Positions 1 through 11,480 of a stretch of DNA of 64,000 bases are shown here, in pieces. The translations under genes were made by a program, and so were the position numbers. The stretch is taken from assembly GCA_026018925.1 (NCBI GenBank), contig JAKSZU010000002.1:53958337-54022336 (forward strand). The letters run 5' to 3'. The notes beneath the pieces were generated by a model. It was not told where the DNA came from. It ran no database searches and saw only the letters and a list, made by a program, of their open reading frames with translations. The first letter of the stretch is position 1. Each line of letters begins with the position of its first letter. Origin of the DNA: Tupaia tana. Taxonomy: Eukaryota; Chordata; Mammalia; Scandentia; Tupaiidae.

Positions 1-1010
1 GGTGTATCACCAGAGGTGGAGTTGCTGGAATATATAGAAATTCTATATTCAATTTTTTTGAGAAATTGCCATATTATTTTCCATGGGGGTGGCACCATTT
101 TACTCATCATCGGTCTTGTAAAAGTCAAGATTGGTTATATAGGGGCCTGGAGAAGGTGGCTGGGACCATGTAAACACATTACTACAGGAGAAGAAATTGA
201 AAATGCATTTGCTGAGAGTGGGTCAGGAAAGGGGGAGCACATTTCAGAGCAAAAAGAGGTGCATGTGTGCGTGTGTGTTTACTCTCGCCTCGGCTAAGAC
301 AGCATTCTCGGGTTGTCCTCTCTGCCTATGAGCCCTACTTCCTCATTTCCTCATACGCAGCATGTTACTTCACCATCTCCCAGCAGTCTGTTTGGACTGT
401 TGTGTTTATGATTTTGTTGTTTTCACTTCAGTATTTTCATGCACACTCCAAATCCTCAACACAATTCTCATTTCTTTTTCTTAAGCCACAATGCCTTGCT
501 TGCAAATGCTCCCCTGTTTATGTACCACCTGTAAAGTCCTGGGGGCAGACAGGAATGCTGCATCATTAAGAGGAGTGGTCTGTCTTGTTCTAATACCCAG
601 CACAGCCTGGACATGCAGGATAGATGTGCATGAAAGTGATCAGTCTCAGGCTCCACGTACGAAAGCCCGATACAAAGCAGGAACACAAAATATGTCTGTA
701 CGTCTGTAAAATGAAGAAGGCCTCTCAGTGCCTTCAGCTCAATGCATGGGGAAATGATCAGATGCTGCTGATAGTTGTGCGATGTGAGGAAATTACATCT
801 TTATAGAGTCTTCGACTCTCCAGAAAAATAATATCCGATCCCGTGTTTCGCTGCTAGGACTAGCAGGAGAGTTGATATGGCATACTTGATAGGAATGGAA
901 CATTTGAAGTTACTGGGAGAGAAATAATCTATTTTTCAGAGAAGATAGGATCTAGTAAGAATGCTATATTGGTGAAGGAAAATGTCATTTTGTCAAATCA
1001 CATATTTACA
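1..1010. other. Unassigned non-coding sequence
   Basis: I see no repeat or gene that I can name here. Short open frames of up to about 100 codons occur in several registers, but they overlap one another and show no protein family signature. Confidence 0.4.
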
Positions 1011-1100
1011 TTAAAGTGACATAATGCAAGTAGAGGGCTCAGTCTAGTCTCTGGCACAGAGCCAGCACTTAGTAAATGCTCGCTATAATTTCAGTGATTG
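1011..1100 (+). mobile_element. MIR fragment (3' part)
   Basis: The wording ctctggcacagagccagcac followed by agtaaatgctcgctataat matches the 3' end of the ancient tRNA-derived MIR SINE in sense orientation. Only the tail half remains, and it is diverged. Confidence 0.55.
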
Positions 1101-1739
1101 TTTTGCAAAATTCAACTCTAACATGAGGTAACGAATTCAAGAAGCTACTTGTCATCATATGATTGAAATGGAGTGCCATGTGTCCATCTGGAGTATTATG
1201 TGCTCATTGTATCATTGTTCTATTAATATATAATTACATCAAAACAACTCATGTGGATAAACAAGTATGTGGGTTGGCTGTGGCGCTATGGAGATGGGTT
1301 TTGATGTAGAAGATGCATTAATGGGATATGAAAGAGGAAAATGGGCTGTGAAGTAGTTCATTCAAGAACCTTGGCAATTTACTTGCATCTTGAGGTATTT
1401 GAAATTACAAAACAAAGTCCTCCGTACAGTACCATATCTGTCCATTACAGAAGAATTAAAAATAGATGAATAAATTAAGAAATGGAAGTACTGTACCTAA
1501 AGTCCTATTATTATGAACATCTATTGATTCCACCTTCCCCTGCTCCTTCCTCTGGGGCACTGCGACGCTTCTACTGCATGCAGTATTACTGCAGTAGCCA
1601 GGCACAGCGACCTGCACTGGGCCAATGCAGACTTTCGGAGCTCTGACTCTGAGTGGGCTGAAAGCAGAAGGGCACATACAGATTGAGTTGCATTTTCTAA
1701 TGGCTTAGTTTAACAGAGACTGTCCTCTTATTTCAATTA

Positions 1740-2150
1740 CTTGGATGCCAGATGACTTAGTTTCTTTGCTACCAAAGCCTGCTTTTCCGTGCTTTCTCTG
1801 AGTTACTACTCCAGCTCCAGCTTATTCCAGAAATTCCCTTCTCATCAAGTTTGCTAGAGTTGGTTTCTATTGATTTCCAGCTAGTATGTTTCAAAGATAA
1901 TTAACACTTTGGTTTAAACACTTCCACTCTTGCTTCCTATGTATTAGTATATGCTATTAGCAAAAGGTATTCACACCCAGGATGCTAAACCTCATCTCAT
2001 GGCAGCAAACAGAATTTCAACTACTTCTTAACGGTTGCATGACATACCACCATATGGGATGTGTCATAACTTGACTAATTTCCTTTGGGACATTTAGGTT
2101 GCTCTCAACTTTTCAGCATTAGACACAGCCAAAACGTTGCACACACTCAC
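1740..2150 (-). mobile_element. L1M remnant, antisense (part 1)
   Basis: The stretch around 2040-2145 (cataccaccatatgggatg, then gggacatttaggttgctctc) is the antisense of the far 3' part of L1 ORF2. It continues after the two SINEs that follow. The left edge is uncertain. Confidence 0.5.
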
Positions 2151-2179
2151 AATTCTTTCTTCCTCTCTTCTTCTCTCAA

Positions 2180-2391
2180 TTACCAGGGGTCTGTGTACTC
2201 TCCAGCGAGAGAGAACCCCTAAAGGTCTGTGGTCATGTTGCAGTCCCTTCTCTTCCATTTCTCCATCCTTTCGGAGTTTTGGCCATGCTCACATGTGTGC
2301 TCGGCTATTTTTCAAGCCTTTGGGGCTTAGATTTGAACTGTGGTCCACATGTGGGATCAGGTTCCCTTTACCACTAGGCTGCTGCTGGCCT
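2180..2391 (-). mobile_element. tRNA-derived SINE, class P, antisense
   Basis: Read on the minus strand, the head is ggccagcagcagcctagtgg and is followed by a diverged B box and the middle ggagaaatggaagagaagggac. The 3' end has decayed. It lies inside an older antisense L1. Confidence 0.75.
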
Positions 2392-2407
2392 TCATGGTTA
2401 TTTCTTT

Positions 2408-2674
2408 TTTTTAACTATAGAGTGTCTGTCCTTGTTGGAGAGAGAGAGAAAGAGAGAGGGAGAGACAAATAAAGTGATAAAAACTGCCTCCAGAGCAGAT
2501 GACAAAGTAGCAATCCATTCTCCATTCTCCTCTCAGACTTTAGGAACACACATACTCCTGGAATGCTTTTCGGGCCACAGGGTCCTGAACTTTGCTGGGT
2601 CTCATGCTTGAACCAAAAGTCATCCACATGAGATCCAGCCATCTTAACCACTATGCCACCTGGTTGTCCCAACC
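2408..2674 (-). mobile_element. tRNA-derived SINE, class P, antisense
   Basis: The copy is flanked by near-identical 16-bp direct repeats, tcatggttatttcttt (2392-2407) and tcatggtaatttcttt (2675-2690), which are its target-site duplication. On the minus strand the head reads gggacaaccaggtggcatag. A short purine tract (2439-2466) marks the CT-rich part. Confidence 0.85.
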
Positions 2675-2770
2675 TCATGGTAATTTCTTTAGGATAAATT
2701 TTCAGACATGAAATAGTTAAACTGAAGGGTAAGGATGTTTTAAAGGATTTAAATAAAAACTGTCCAGAGC
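2675..2770 (-). mobile_element. L1M remnant, antisense (part 2)
   Basis: The segment with aggataaattttcagacatg and aaactgaagggtaaggatg continues the L1 3' ORF2 antisense interrupted by the two SINEs upstream. Confidence 0.5.
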
Positions 2771-2884
2771 AGAGCAGATTGGTGGCTTGGCGTAAGAGCA
2801 TCTTTTCTTTGTTTGGTGACTTCAGCTCTTCATTGGGCAGTAGAAATGTCACTGTGGTTCAGACAAGTAACTGTCCTAAGACTT

Positions 2885-3760
2885 TGGCTGGGTAAAAGAA
2901 AATGATCTTAATGAAGCAGACTGCCGGTAAACCTCCTGGTGAGGCAGTACACCACTCACTCACTCCTGTAAACTACTGGCCTCTAAAGCTGCCAGAAAAT
3001 GCACCCCTCTACTGGCAGGGTAATGACACCAGCTGTGGCTCTTGGAGAGATGGGTCATTATCAGAAAATGAAGCTGCCTTTCCAGAAGTTGGTGAGGGAA
3101 GTCACCCAGGACTTCAGGACCAATTTGAGGTTACAGAGTGCAGTCACTGACACTCTTCAGAAAGCTAGTGAAGTGGACCTGGTGAAGACACTAATCTGTG
3201 TGCTGTTCTGTTAAGAGAGCCACCACTAGACTCAAGGATATCCAGGTGGCTAGTCAGATACGGGGAGAGAGAGCTTAAGTGAAGGCAGTTTTGATGATGT
3301 TTTGCAGTAAATTCTGTAAAACAGTTGGGTTTCATTTGTGATTTTTTGGTAAGAAATTATTTATAAAATGTTGTATTTGTTTAAGTAATTTCATCTTTCA
3401 CTCAGGATGAATGTGAAAAGTGACTGCACAGAGCCGAGTGGTAGGAGCACTGTTGCTCAGGAATGACAAGTTGCTAATATGCAGAAGGGATGGGTGTTAT
3501 TTCTTGCCTGTCTTGATGCATGCTTCTGTATGTTAATGACTTGTTGGGTAACTACGGAGGCACTGGAATTGATAAATAAATGTGTCCAGGGCCCTTTCAT
3601 GATTAAACTGGTTATGATTTTATCCAAATGTTTAATAATTGGGGCTGTTAGGTCTGACTGACCATATATCACTGTGATAGAATGTGGACTTTTTCAAGGA
3701 TGAATACTTATGTCTTAACCACAGTATAACTCATAGTTTCCAAAAAAAAATAAAAAGAAA
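2885..3760 (+). pseudogene. Processed pseudogene of histone H3.3 (H3-3B type)
   Basis: The segment 2902-3278 corresponds to the H3.3 coding region without introns. The first codons read MILMKQTA, aligning with the H3 N terminus. A second frame (about 2999-3190) carries recognisable core pieces: [21 protein letters not shown] and LQKASE. The reading frame is destroyed by frameshifts and by small deletions, including the residues after RYQK and part of the C-terminal core. The last codons, around ggatacggggagagagagct, end in TAA at 3276-3278. Positions 3279-3740 match the long H3-3B 3' UTR, for example gttgctaatatgcagaaggg and ttaatgacttgttgggtaac, and an A-rich tail follows at 3741-3760. Lack of introns, a retained 3' UTR and a poly(A) tail show a retrocopy of the mRNA. 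It cannot encode a histone. The parent assignment rests on the UTR wording I remember and should be confirmed by alignment. Confidence 0.92.
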
Positions 3761-3819
3761 GTAGTAATCTTGGCAGCTGTAGAATACACTGTGCGAATTT
3801 TTCATTTCTTTAAACTGCC

Positions 3820-3861
3820 AGAGGGCCTATGCACTTGCCAGAGAAAGACAGATTGATAGAC

Positions 3862-3894
<33 letters not shown>

Positions 3895-4080
3895 TGAAAT
3901 CACCCCCTAATGGGGTGTGGTCATGCAGCAATCTCTTCTCCATCTTTCCACCCTGTTGGATTAGGGGCATGCAAGCACACATGCCTAGCATGTTTTTCAA
4001 GCCATCAGGACTGAGATTCGAACCATGGTTAGCCATGTGGGATCTGACTCCTTTAATCATCAGGCCATGAGGCTGGCCCT
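3820..4080 (-). mobile_element. tRNA-derived SINE, class P, antisense
   Basis: The minus-strand head is ggccagcctcatggcctgat, with a B box near ggttcgaatctcagtcc. The middle has the gggtggaaagatggagaaga motif, and a (GA)n tract at 3861-3885 represents the CT-rich part. The gcacttgccagagaaagac end faces left. Confidence 0.85.
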
Positions 4081-5985
4081 ATACTATGTGCATTATAACA
4101 GTTAATTATGTATTATAGTATCAACATTTTAAAATGAAATGTTTTACATTTGTAAGTGGTGGCAAGTCTTGTCATTAAGGTGTGTCTAATTTAGAGTCAA
4201 GATGGTTTTCTCCTAACTAGGCTGCACTTGTTTTCACAGTAATAAAATGCTATGTGTAACATACACCTTGCACAAGTCCTCATTCTGCCACTGGTTAAGT
4301 AGCTCTCTAGCAAACAATATAAATACTAATTGAGAGATTTTATTTATAAGGACTCTAGAATAAAATGTGACTTATTCACACCAGCATCATCTGTTACTAA
4401 TATTCGGAACAAGTTAGTGCAGCTTTTATTGGTGATGGTTGGTCTCATAACTAAGTTGAGTTTTTTCTCTTCTTAGAGAAAACAATACCAAAGTTCTTCT
4501 CCTATGGAGTTTGTATTAGTGTAAACATGCAGTGGGGAAGAGCACAGGGTTCCAGTTTATTGAACTTCTGCTAGTTATGATGGTAGTAGGTTAGGTTACA
4601 TCTGGTTACTATCCTGAGAAAATCACTTTCTATAGAGATAGTCTTCCAGGTGGTTTTAAATTTTATCCTTCTACTGAAATTTTTAGGTCAGTTATGTATG
4701 TTGACTAAATTTATAATAAACTTGTTTGGAAGGCCTTGTAATTTGGGGGTTGAGACGTACTCCTGGCTTGTGGGCTGATCATGCGCTTTTGGAGATACTC
4801 AAACATTTATACACCCTCAGCTTGAAAATGATTCACATGCCAAGGGAAAAACCATTCAAATCCATTCTAAAATTTCCTATCAACTCTCCAAGTTCAAGAA
4901 TGGACTCTATTAAAAACACATCCTTAATTTAACGTTGCTGCTTTTTCTTCCCGACCACCACAAAAATTCTTACTAGAGAAAATTGATATTGTAAGAGGGG
5001 AGGAAGCAGAATATAATGTGTGAAAGATCAACTGCAAGCTTTTTATATTCTACAGAACAACACAATCTTGGATTGAAAGGGGCACAGGGACTTTGTGACT
5101 GAATGACATAGCAAGCAGTGGCTGTGGAACACTGCAGTCAAGACTAATTATGTGCAACCAAGGCGGTTTGAGGCTGATCCTTAATAGCAAACTCGGCACA
5201 CATGAAGATTCAAAGAGTAAGCCACAAAAATGTACAAATAACAGCTACTGATTTAGAGGACTAGAGCCTCAGAGTGTTTTTAATTCAGGCCAGTACCAAA
5301 GATACGAGGTATCCGCATGCAGCAATATATCACGGTCTTGTTGCACTTAGAAGCTTCAATAAGCAAAAAGATGCCAATCAGGCTGAAAGCCAGTCAGAAA
5401 TAGTCCTCCAACAATTCAACTGAGATTCTTGTGATGCGGATGAGGATGATTTCATCCAAGTCACTAAAACCGGATCAGATCCTTCTAGGTGGACCCATAG
5501 ACTATCAGTTGCCTGTTCATGAACACTACTATAAACATGACATCTACAAAATGATTGGTCACCCTACTGAAAATACTACATTGTCCCAACTGAATGAGAA
5601 GATCCTATTCGTTCCCTGGAGAGCTTTTATAGGAAAGTTTAAGAAATATTAATTTGTTACAATAAAAAATTTTCTCTTATGTTTTACATTTTTATTATTG
5701 TGGAGAAAATGACAGAATTTAAGAAAAGTGGACTTCAGAAGTTCAAAATTTATCATTTTTGAAGAAATTAATTTAGAATGGGATTTGATAACTAATTCGG
5801 ACTACTCATCACATTGATGGATATAATTCTTGAAATTATAAATTGGAAGACTTGATGAATGTCTAGCCAAAATATTTATTTTCAGTCATACATTGTTTGG
5901 CCATAGAACTAAAAAGAAAAACTTTAAAGTTAAATCTAAGTTGGGCACCTATTTTCTATAAAAGTTTATTTGAATGACTCTGATA
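4081..5985. other. Unassigned non-coding sequence
   Basis: AT-rich sequence with no repeat I can assign confidently. It holds an open frame of 73 codons (5431-5652) that I do not recognise. A segment near 4280-4320 may be a decayed MIR. Confidence 0.4.
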
Positions 5986-6085
5986 CTATGAAAGCAATGA
6001 CCGTGTCCATGTCTATTTTTATTATTGTACTCTCAGCAGAAAGCCTGGCACACAGTGAGAACTCATGTTTGTTTAATAAATAACA
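5986..6085 (+). mobile_element. L2 3' end fragment
   Basis: The series gaccgtgtccatgtc, ctcagcagaaagcctggcac, and agaactcatgtttgtttaat follows the 3' terminus of LINE-2 in sense orientation. Confidence 0.5.
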
Positions 6086-6197
6086 AACGTTTATTGAATA
6101 CTTCCTATGCGCCAGAAACAGATATGTGTATTAATCATTTATTGCAACTGTTATTTACAGAGAAGTTAAGTAGCTCACCCAAAGTCCTTGTCTTTGT
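6086..6197 (-). mobile_element. MIR fragment, antisense
   Basis: The order tttattgaatacttcctatg, cgccagaaacag, then acagagaagttaagtagctc and acccaaagtcc is that of antisense MIR. Confidence 0.6.
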
Positions 6198-6545
6198 TAA
6201 GGTTGCTCTAACAAATTACCATAAACTGGGTGGCTTAAACTACATTTATTCCTCACAGTTCTGGGGGCTGGGAAGTCCAAGGTCAAGGTCAAGGTGCTAG
6301 AAGATCCAGTATCTGGTGAGAACCTGTTTTCTGGTTTGCAGATGACTGACTCTGACTTCTCCTGGTATCCTCACAAGGTAGATGAGAGAAATCATCTCTC
6401 TTGCATTTCTTCTTATAAGGGCAATAATCCCATTGATGAGGGCTTCACCTTTATGACCAGACCACTTCCCACAATTTGATATTGTCATATTGGGGGTTAG
6501 GATTTCAAGACATAAATTTTGGAGGAACACAAACATCCAGTCCTA
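6198..6545 (-). mobile_element. MaLR (MLT1-like) solo LTR, antisense
   Basis: It begins with ggttgctctaacaaattacc and ataaactgggtggcttaaac, continues with ctcacagttctgggggctgg, and ends near gaggaacacaaacatccag. This is the reverse of a MaLR/MLT1 long terminal repeat. No internal retroviral sequence accompanies it, so it is a solo LTR. Confidence 0.8.
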
Positions 6546-6726
6546 TCAGTTTTCCAGCTATCAGAGCAAGGTTTGAGTGCTGGCTGCCACAGACTCCAGG
6601 AATTGAGCAGTAGGGTGGATACCGACCTTCAATTTCTGATAGGAGTAAAGAGGTGAGTTGCCAGGCAATAAGATACAGAAAACAACGCCTATGTAATAGT
6701 TATTCACTTTTATGCACAAAAACACA

Positions 6727-6727
6727 T

Positions 6728-6778
<51 letters not shown>
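6727..6778. repeat. (AT)n(AC)n compound microsatellite
   Basis: About ten AT units run directly into about sixteen AC units. Confidence 0.97.
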
Positions 6779-6780
<2 letters not shown>

Positions 6781-6821
6781 TGAAAAGTAGGAAGTGCTAT
6801 ATTATACAAAAGTGGGATGAA

Positions 6822-7095
6822 GCCAGCAGGTGGTGTGGAGGTTAAGGCACTGAATCTCACATAGCCGACTCCACAGTTGGAGACCTGGTGGCTTGGAAAT
6901 TAAGCTGGTCACAGTGTGCGTGCATACCTAAAACTGCAGGAGAAGGTATTGCTGCATGGCCATCTCCCCTGGGGGATGATTTCTCACTTTCTCTCTCTGT
7001 CTCTGTCTCTGTCTCTCATCTCAGTCTTGGTCTTTCTCTGGCAAGTGCATGGCACATGTGCCCTATAATCAAACCAAAACAAAACAAAGCAAAAA
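6822..7095 (+). mobile_element. tRNA-derived SINE, class P
   Basis: The head is gccagcaggtggtgtggagg and the middle gaaggtattgctgcatggcc. It then has atttctcactttctctctct and a tail starting ccctataatcaaaccaaaac. Confidence 0.85.
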
Positions 7096-7640
7096 ATATC
7101 TATCAAATAATGGCTATGGGCTTTTCCCCAAGAGCCTTGTTGAATCACTTCAAAGAGAAGCTGGGGGCTTCATTTTTCAGGTCTTTAAAATCAGAAGGAT
7201 AATAGCCAGCCCCTAAATTTTTGTTTTCTTGGGAGTGGTAAAAAGGATATGAAAACACTCTAATAACTCCAGAAGTTTCCTACTTGGCTTTGGACTGCTT
7301 TCTATTGGACCCAACTGTGAGGATACTCTTGTTAATCCTTCTCAGAGGAAAAGCATACAACTCTCAGAAAAGCACTTGTTAACTAACCAGGTCACAGTTC
7401 TATTTTGCAATATTGTCAGAGTCACAGATTTGAAACCCAGATAGAAAGTACACAAGCAAAATATGAGCACTCAACCCATGCCCACGCTCCTCTTAGGCCT
7501 CTATGCCTTATTTGGCTGGCTTATGGGTCAGCAACAGGGTTGCTGCCCTGTTTTTACCTTATTTATATTCTTCTTTAGGAAGAATTCCTCTTGTGCTCTT
7601 TGCCCATTTTCCAGTAATTTTCCCTTCATGCAGAATAGTT
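7096..7640. other. Unassigned non-coding sequence
   Basis: No gene or named repeat seen. The sequence from about 7640 may already belong to the LTR remnant that follows. Confidence 0.35.
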
Positions 7641-7744
7641 CCTTTATATGAACCTGTTCTCTGGTCATAGCTGATTGGTGGCACCTCACCCAAACTGGCC
7701 AATTGGATTTTCTCTCCTGAGACTTTGAAGTGTGAAGCATGTAG

Positions 7745-8278
7745 ACAGTGACTAAAAGTTACTAGAACTGAATCACAGGATGGGAGGCAAGATCTCTCAC
7801 CCTCCTGCCCTATCTGTCATGTGACGATGAGATAGCATGGCCGTGATTGTATGCTACATGGCATAGCTGACCATAAAATAGGGAGATTATCTGGGTGAGC
7901 CAGATCTAATTATGTGAGCCCTTAAAAGCATCAGAAGAAATGAGACAGATGTGAAGCACAAGGGATATTTGACTCACCACCGCTGACTTGGAGATGGAGG
8001 GGAAGTTGCAGTGACCTCTCAGAGCTGACACAGGCCCCCAGCTGACAGTCAGTGAGAGGGTGAGGACCTTGATCCTATGATTGCGAGAAAATGTGTTTGG
8101 GCAACAACTTGATTGAGCTATGAAATGAATTCTTGCCCAGAACTTCCAAATAAGAGCCTGGCATAGCTTTATACCTTAACTTTGGCCTTAGGAAAACCTG
8201 AGCTGAGAATTCACTTAAGCCATGCCAGATTCCTGATCTATAGAACTATAAGCTAGTAAGTGTGTGCTGCTTTATGCC
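7745..8278 (+). mobile_element. MLT1-like MaLR LTR (part 1)
   Basis: The order is agggagattatctgggtgag, ttatgtgagcccttaaaagc, ctgacttggagatggagggg, then gaactataagctagtaagtg. It follows the 3' half of a MaLR LTR in sense orientation. The LTR end (8786-8822) is displaced by a nested SINE pair. Confidence 0.65.
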
Positions 8279-8295
8279 TTTACACTTGTACTTTT

Positions 8296-8785
8296 CTTTT
8301 AAGAGCTCATGCATTTGCTGGAGAGACAGAAAGTGAAAAATCACCCCTAGGGGGATGGCCAAGCCACAATCCCTTCTTCTCCTCTGGGGATTTTGGGCAC
8401 ACATGCACACATGCCCGGTGTGAGTGTTTATTTTGGAGAGGTTTTTGCTATAGGGCACGTGCTCTTGCCAAACAGACAGAGAGAGACAGAGAGACAGAAA
8501 GTGAGAAATCACCCCCCAGGGGAGATGGCCACACCGCAATCCCTTCTCCTCCATTCTCCTCTCGGGATCTTGGGCACGTACGCACACGCACCCGGCGTGA
8601 GTTTTAAGCCACCGGGTCCAGGACGCGAACCGCGGTCAACTACGTGGGAGTCCAGCGACATAGCCATTACGCTAACTGCTGGTCCTGCCCGGTGTGAGTT
8701 TTAAGCCCCCGGGTCTGAGACTTGAACTGCAGTCAATTACACAGGAGTCCAGTGACGTAACCATTATGTCATCTGCTGGTCCAGC
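8296..8785 (-). mobile_element. Class L SINE, antisense, split by a second SINE
   Basis: The outer copy occupies 8296-8425 and 8686-8785. Its head on the minus strand is ctggaccagcagatgacata, at the right edge. It is interrupted by another antisense copy of the same class. The outer copy itself sits inside a MaLR LTR, giving three layers. Confidence 0.9.
8426..8685 (-). mobile_element. Class L SINE, antisense, inserted in a SINE
   Basis: A complete copy with the tagggcacgtgctcttgcc end at left and ctaactgctggtcc at right. The 14-bp direct repeat tgcccggtgtgagt (8412-8425 and 8686-8699) is a perfect target-site duplication. The inner copy retains more CpG than the outer one. Confidence 0.95.
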
Positions 8786-8822
8786 TTGTGATATTTTATT
8801 ATGGCAGCAGCAGAAAACTAGA
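8786..8822 (+). mobile_element. MLT1-like LTR (part 2, 3' terminus)
   Basis: The wording ttgtgatattttattatggc followed by agcagcagaaaactag is the end of a MaLR LTR. It joins logically to the part before the nested SINEs. Confidence 0.65.
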
Positions 8823-10728
8823 GCACAAGGCAGCAACAATGCATTTGGAGAGAGCAGTGACCTCCTTTGGCTGAGGCCCCCAGCACCACCTTGTTCTTTC
8901 CTCACATCCTTTACTTGGTTCTATGAGCTGTGCAAGGATATTCCAATAAAATTCCCTCTCCCTGCATTAGCCAGTAGATTCATTTTCTGTTGCTTATAAT
9001 CCAAGAGCCTTAAGTTAAGGAGCTGTGAACTTGGGTGGCCTGTTACATGTACAATTGTGTATTTCTGATACTGGAAATGTAAGTCTGTTGAGGGATTAAA
9101 TGAATTTTGGAAGGTCTTAAAACCTTAAATGGATTGTTGTAAAATATCTACTATTTTTATTGACTATTTAAGAGTTCATGTTAAAGCATTATTTAGACAC
9201 TATGACAATATCAATTTGAGAGATATGCCTCTCCTATAAATCCAAACTTTGTTGTGCGTGAATAGAAATGCTTTACAATAATCCTGTTCATTGGTTAGGA
9301 TACATGTTCTGCAGGTGCCTGGAAACCTGAAAATTAGCTCATATTGGCTAAAATGCTAGGTGAAGGTAGGAGTTGAGTTGCTGCTTCAGGCATTTGTGGG
9401 GCCAGAGCCCATGAGAGTCTTCCCCACCCCCACCTAGCTCCAGCTGGCTGCCCACAGTGGTGCACAGACCCCAGCAGGGACACTGCCAACCTGGCCTCTG
9501 GCCAGGCAGAGCAAGACAGCGGAATGCCAGAGATGTCCAGGTGCAGACAGCTGGCTTGGCAGAGAGAAGGGGCTGATTGACACAGAGGAAGAGACGGGGC
9601 AAGTCAGGGGCACAGTCCAGATCCTGGGAACCTGCCTGTGCCTGGACTCCCAGTCTGCAGTGAAGCGTCATCCTGTGTCCTTTGGGGTCAGGCAGAGGAG
9701 CGGAGGTAGGGACTTCCAGGTCCCTTTTTACTTTGCTGCCCTAGTGTGGGGCTGGGAGTGAAATGGAAGTAGGGAAGCGAGAATGAGCACATTGAAGGTG
9801 CCCTCTTCCATTTTAACCCATAGTTAAGAAAGTCCCTCTTGGTTTGTGCGTGCTTGGAGAGGAGAGCAAGACAGATGCACCAGCCTTCCCAGATGTTTCA
9901 GTGTATGTCTCAAAGTATTATACTCCTTTTGTCTTGGTGCAGAAAGATAGACAATGAAATACAATACTTTTTGGGTGGGTCAGTGGGAAAAGGAAAGGAC
10001 AGGGCCAAGAAAGGGAGGAGGAATTCTAGTTGTGCCTAAGTAAGAACAAAGAGCAACTTGGTCTTGGACAGTCTCTCAAAGGCGTAATTTAAAAAGCAGA
10101 GTCAATTTAGATTTTTGGAGGGGTTTCCTCTGGGCCCAAGGACAGAAAACCTGAGTGGCTTTTAAAAAATTGATTTGCTGCCCTGTTACCCATGTGGTGC
10201 AGGCAGAAAAGCAGGCTGAATCTGGGATCCTGGAGACAGCCTCGTAGATGTCCAACCACCAGCCAAGCCTCAACCGTACTTAGCTGGATTTGAGAAGAAA
10301 CAGCCAGCTGATCCTACTTGCCTGTTTTGTTATACTTGGGTTTTGACTTTTTCACCCCTCCCCCCCAGTTTATTTATGGCTTAATTTGTCCATGTATAGT
10401 ATTTCTTCACAATGGGAAAGAGTAATACATTGGCTGGATTCCTAGCTGAAAGTCAATCTTGGTATTCCATTGATAGGGAAAACCTCTTATCTCCCCTACT
10501 CTATTCCCAAGAGACCCAATAAGGCATTTTGCCATTTTTCAGGTCTTTCCCCTGGCTTTAAAGCAACTAGATAACTATCTTTCAAGATAAAGAATATGTT
10601 CTCTGATGGGTAGACCAGGGGAATAAAATATTTGGGATTTTAAACATTTCTTCTGTTCATGAACTTAAAATGTTTCAGAAATTCACCTAATCTAACATCA
10701 GTTCTTTTGGCCATAAAATAAAGACCTG
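8823..10728. other. Unassigned non-coding sequence
   Basis: No assigned repeat. A GC-rich stretch (about 9370-9720) contains a 107-codon minus-strand open frame that I do not recognise. It is rich in Cys, Leu and Gln, with no domain signature. Confidence 0.4.
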
Positions 10729-10982
10729 GGCCAGCTGATGGCATGGTGGTTAAGGTGGCTGGATCCCATATGGTTGATAAGTATGGTTCAAGTCTCAGAC
10801 CTGTAGGCTTGAGAAACACACTGGGTGTGTGTGCTTACATGTCTAAAATCCTGAGAGGAGAATGGAGTAAGAAGGGATTGTGGTGTGGCCATCTCCTCAC
10901 GGTGAGTAGGTGAGGGAGTGACTTTCCCTTTCTATCTCTTTCTTCTCTCTCCCTGGCAAGTGCATGTGCCCTCTAGTAAATT

Positions 10983-10986
<4 letters not shown>
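10729..10986 (+). mobile_element. tRNA-derived SINE, class P
   Basis: The head is ggccagctgatggcatggtg and the diverged B box ggttcaagtctcagacc. The middle is gaggagaatggagtaagaag and the end gcaagtgcatgtgccctcta. A long (GA)n tract takes the place of poly(A). Confidence 0.9.

Positions 10987-11043
<57 letters not shown>
10987..11043. repeat. (GA)n microsatellite in a SINE tail
   Basis: About 28 uninterrupted GA units follow the SINE 3' end, probably an expansion within the original tail. Confidence 0.97.
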
Positions 11044-11045
<2 letters not shown>

Positions 11046-11239
11046 AATTCCAATAACTTGTTTGTTTATTTCCAGGGGAGATTAAGTAATGTTTCTGGAC
11101 CATATAAACTAATTTTTTCTCTACTTTTCTCTGACCCCTATACACACATAAGCATTGCTGGAGCCTGCCTATGCTCGGTTTGGCTTTAGCTCTAGCATGT
11201 TTTGCTCCTTAAGGAAGAAAACAATTTATTATTCACGGC

Positions 11240-11480
11240 TGACTTGGGTTGTCTCTCACTCTATGGCGCCTTTGATCTTGCAGCAGCATTTCAGTCTGTT
11301 GATCACAGCCTTCCCTTAACCATTTAAAAGGCTGAATGGGACTTCTGACACCTGGTTCAACTCGGATTTCTCTGTGCAGTCTTAGATGGTGTCTCTAGGG
11401 ACTCGTTCCTCTGACCCACCGAGTCAGCGCTTTCATCGGCCCCAGGGCTCCAGCAGGGAGGACGACTCCTCTTTTCTGTT
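11240..11480 (+). mobile_element. L2 reverse-transcriptase remnant
   Basis: The wording tggcgcctttgatcttgcag, cagcatttcagtctgttgat and cagggctcc resembles the LINE-2 ORF2 reverse-transcriptase region in sense orientation. It has many indels and no coding capacity. Confidence 0.5.

Noticed and set aside
2902..3214. A functional histone H3 gene
   Set aside because: Frameshifts, deletions in the core and lost N-terminal residues show that it is a dead retrocopy.
6198..6545. Endogenous retrovirus with genes
   Set aside because: Only LTR sequence is present here and at the other LTR sites; no gag, pol or env remnants accompany them.
9348..9671. 107-codon minus-strand frame in a GC-rich stretch
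   Set aside because: The local GC content lowers stop frequency; no domain is recognisable.
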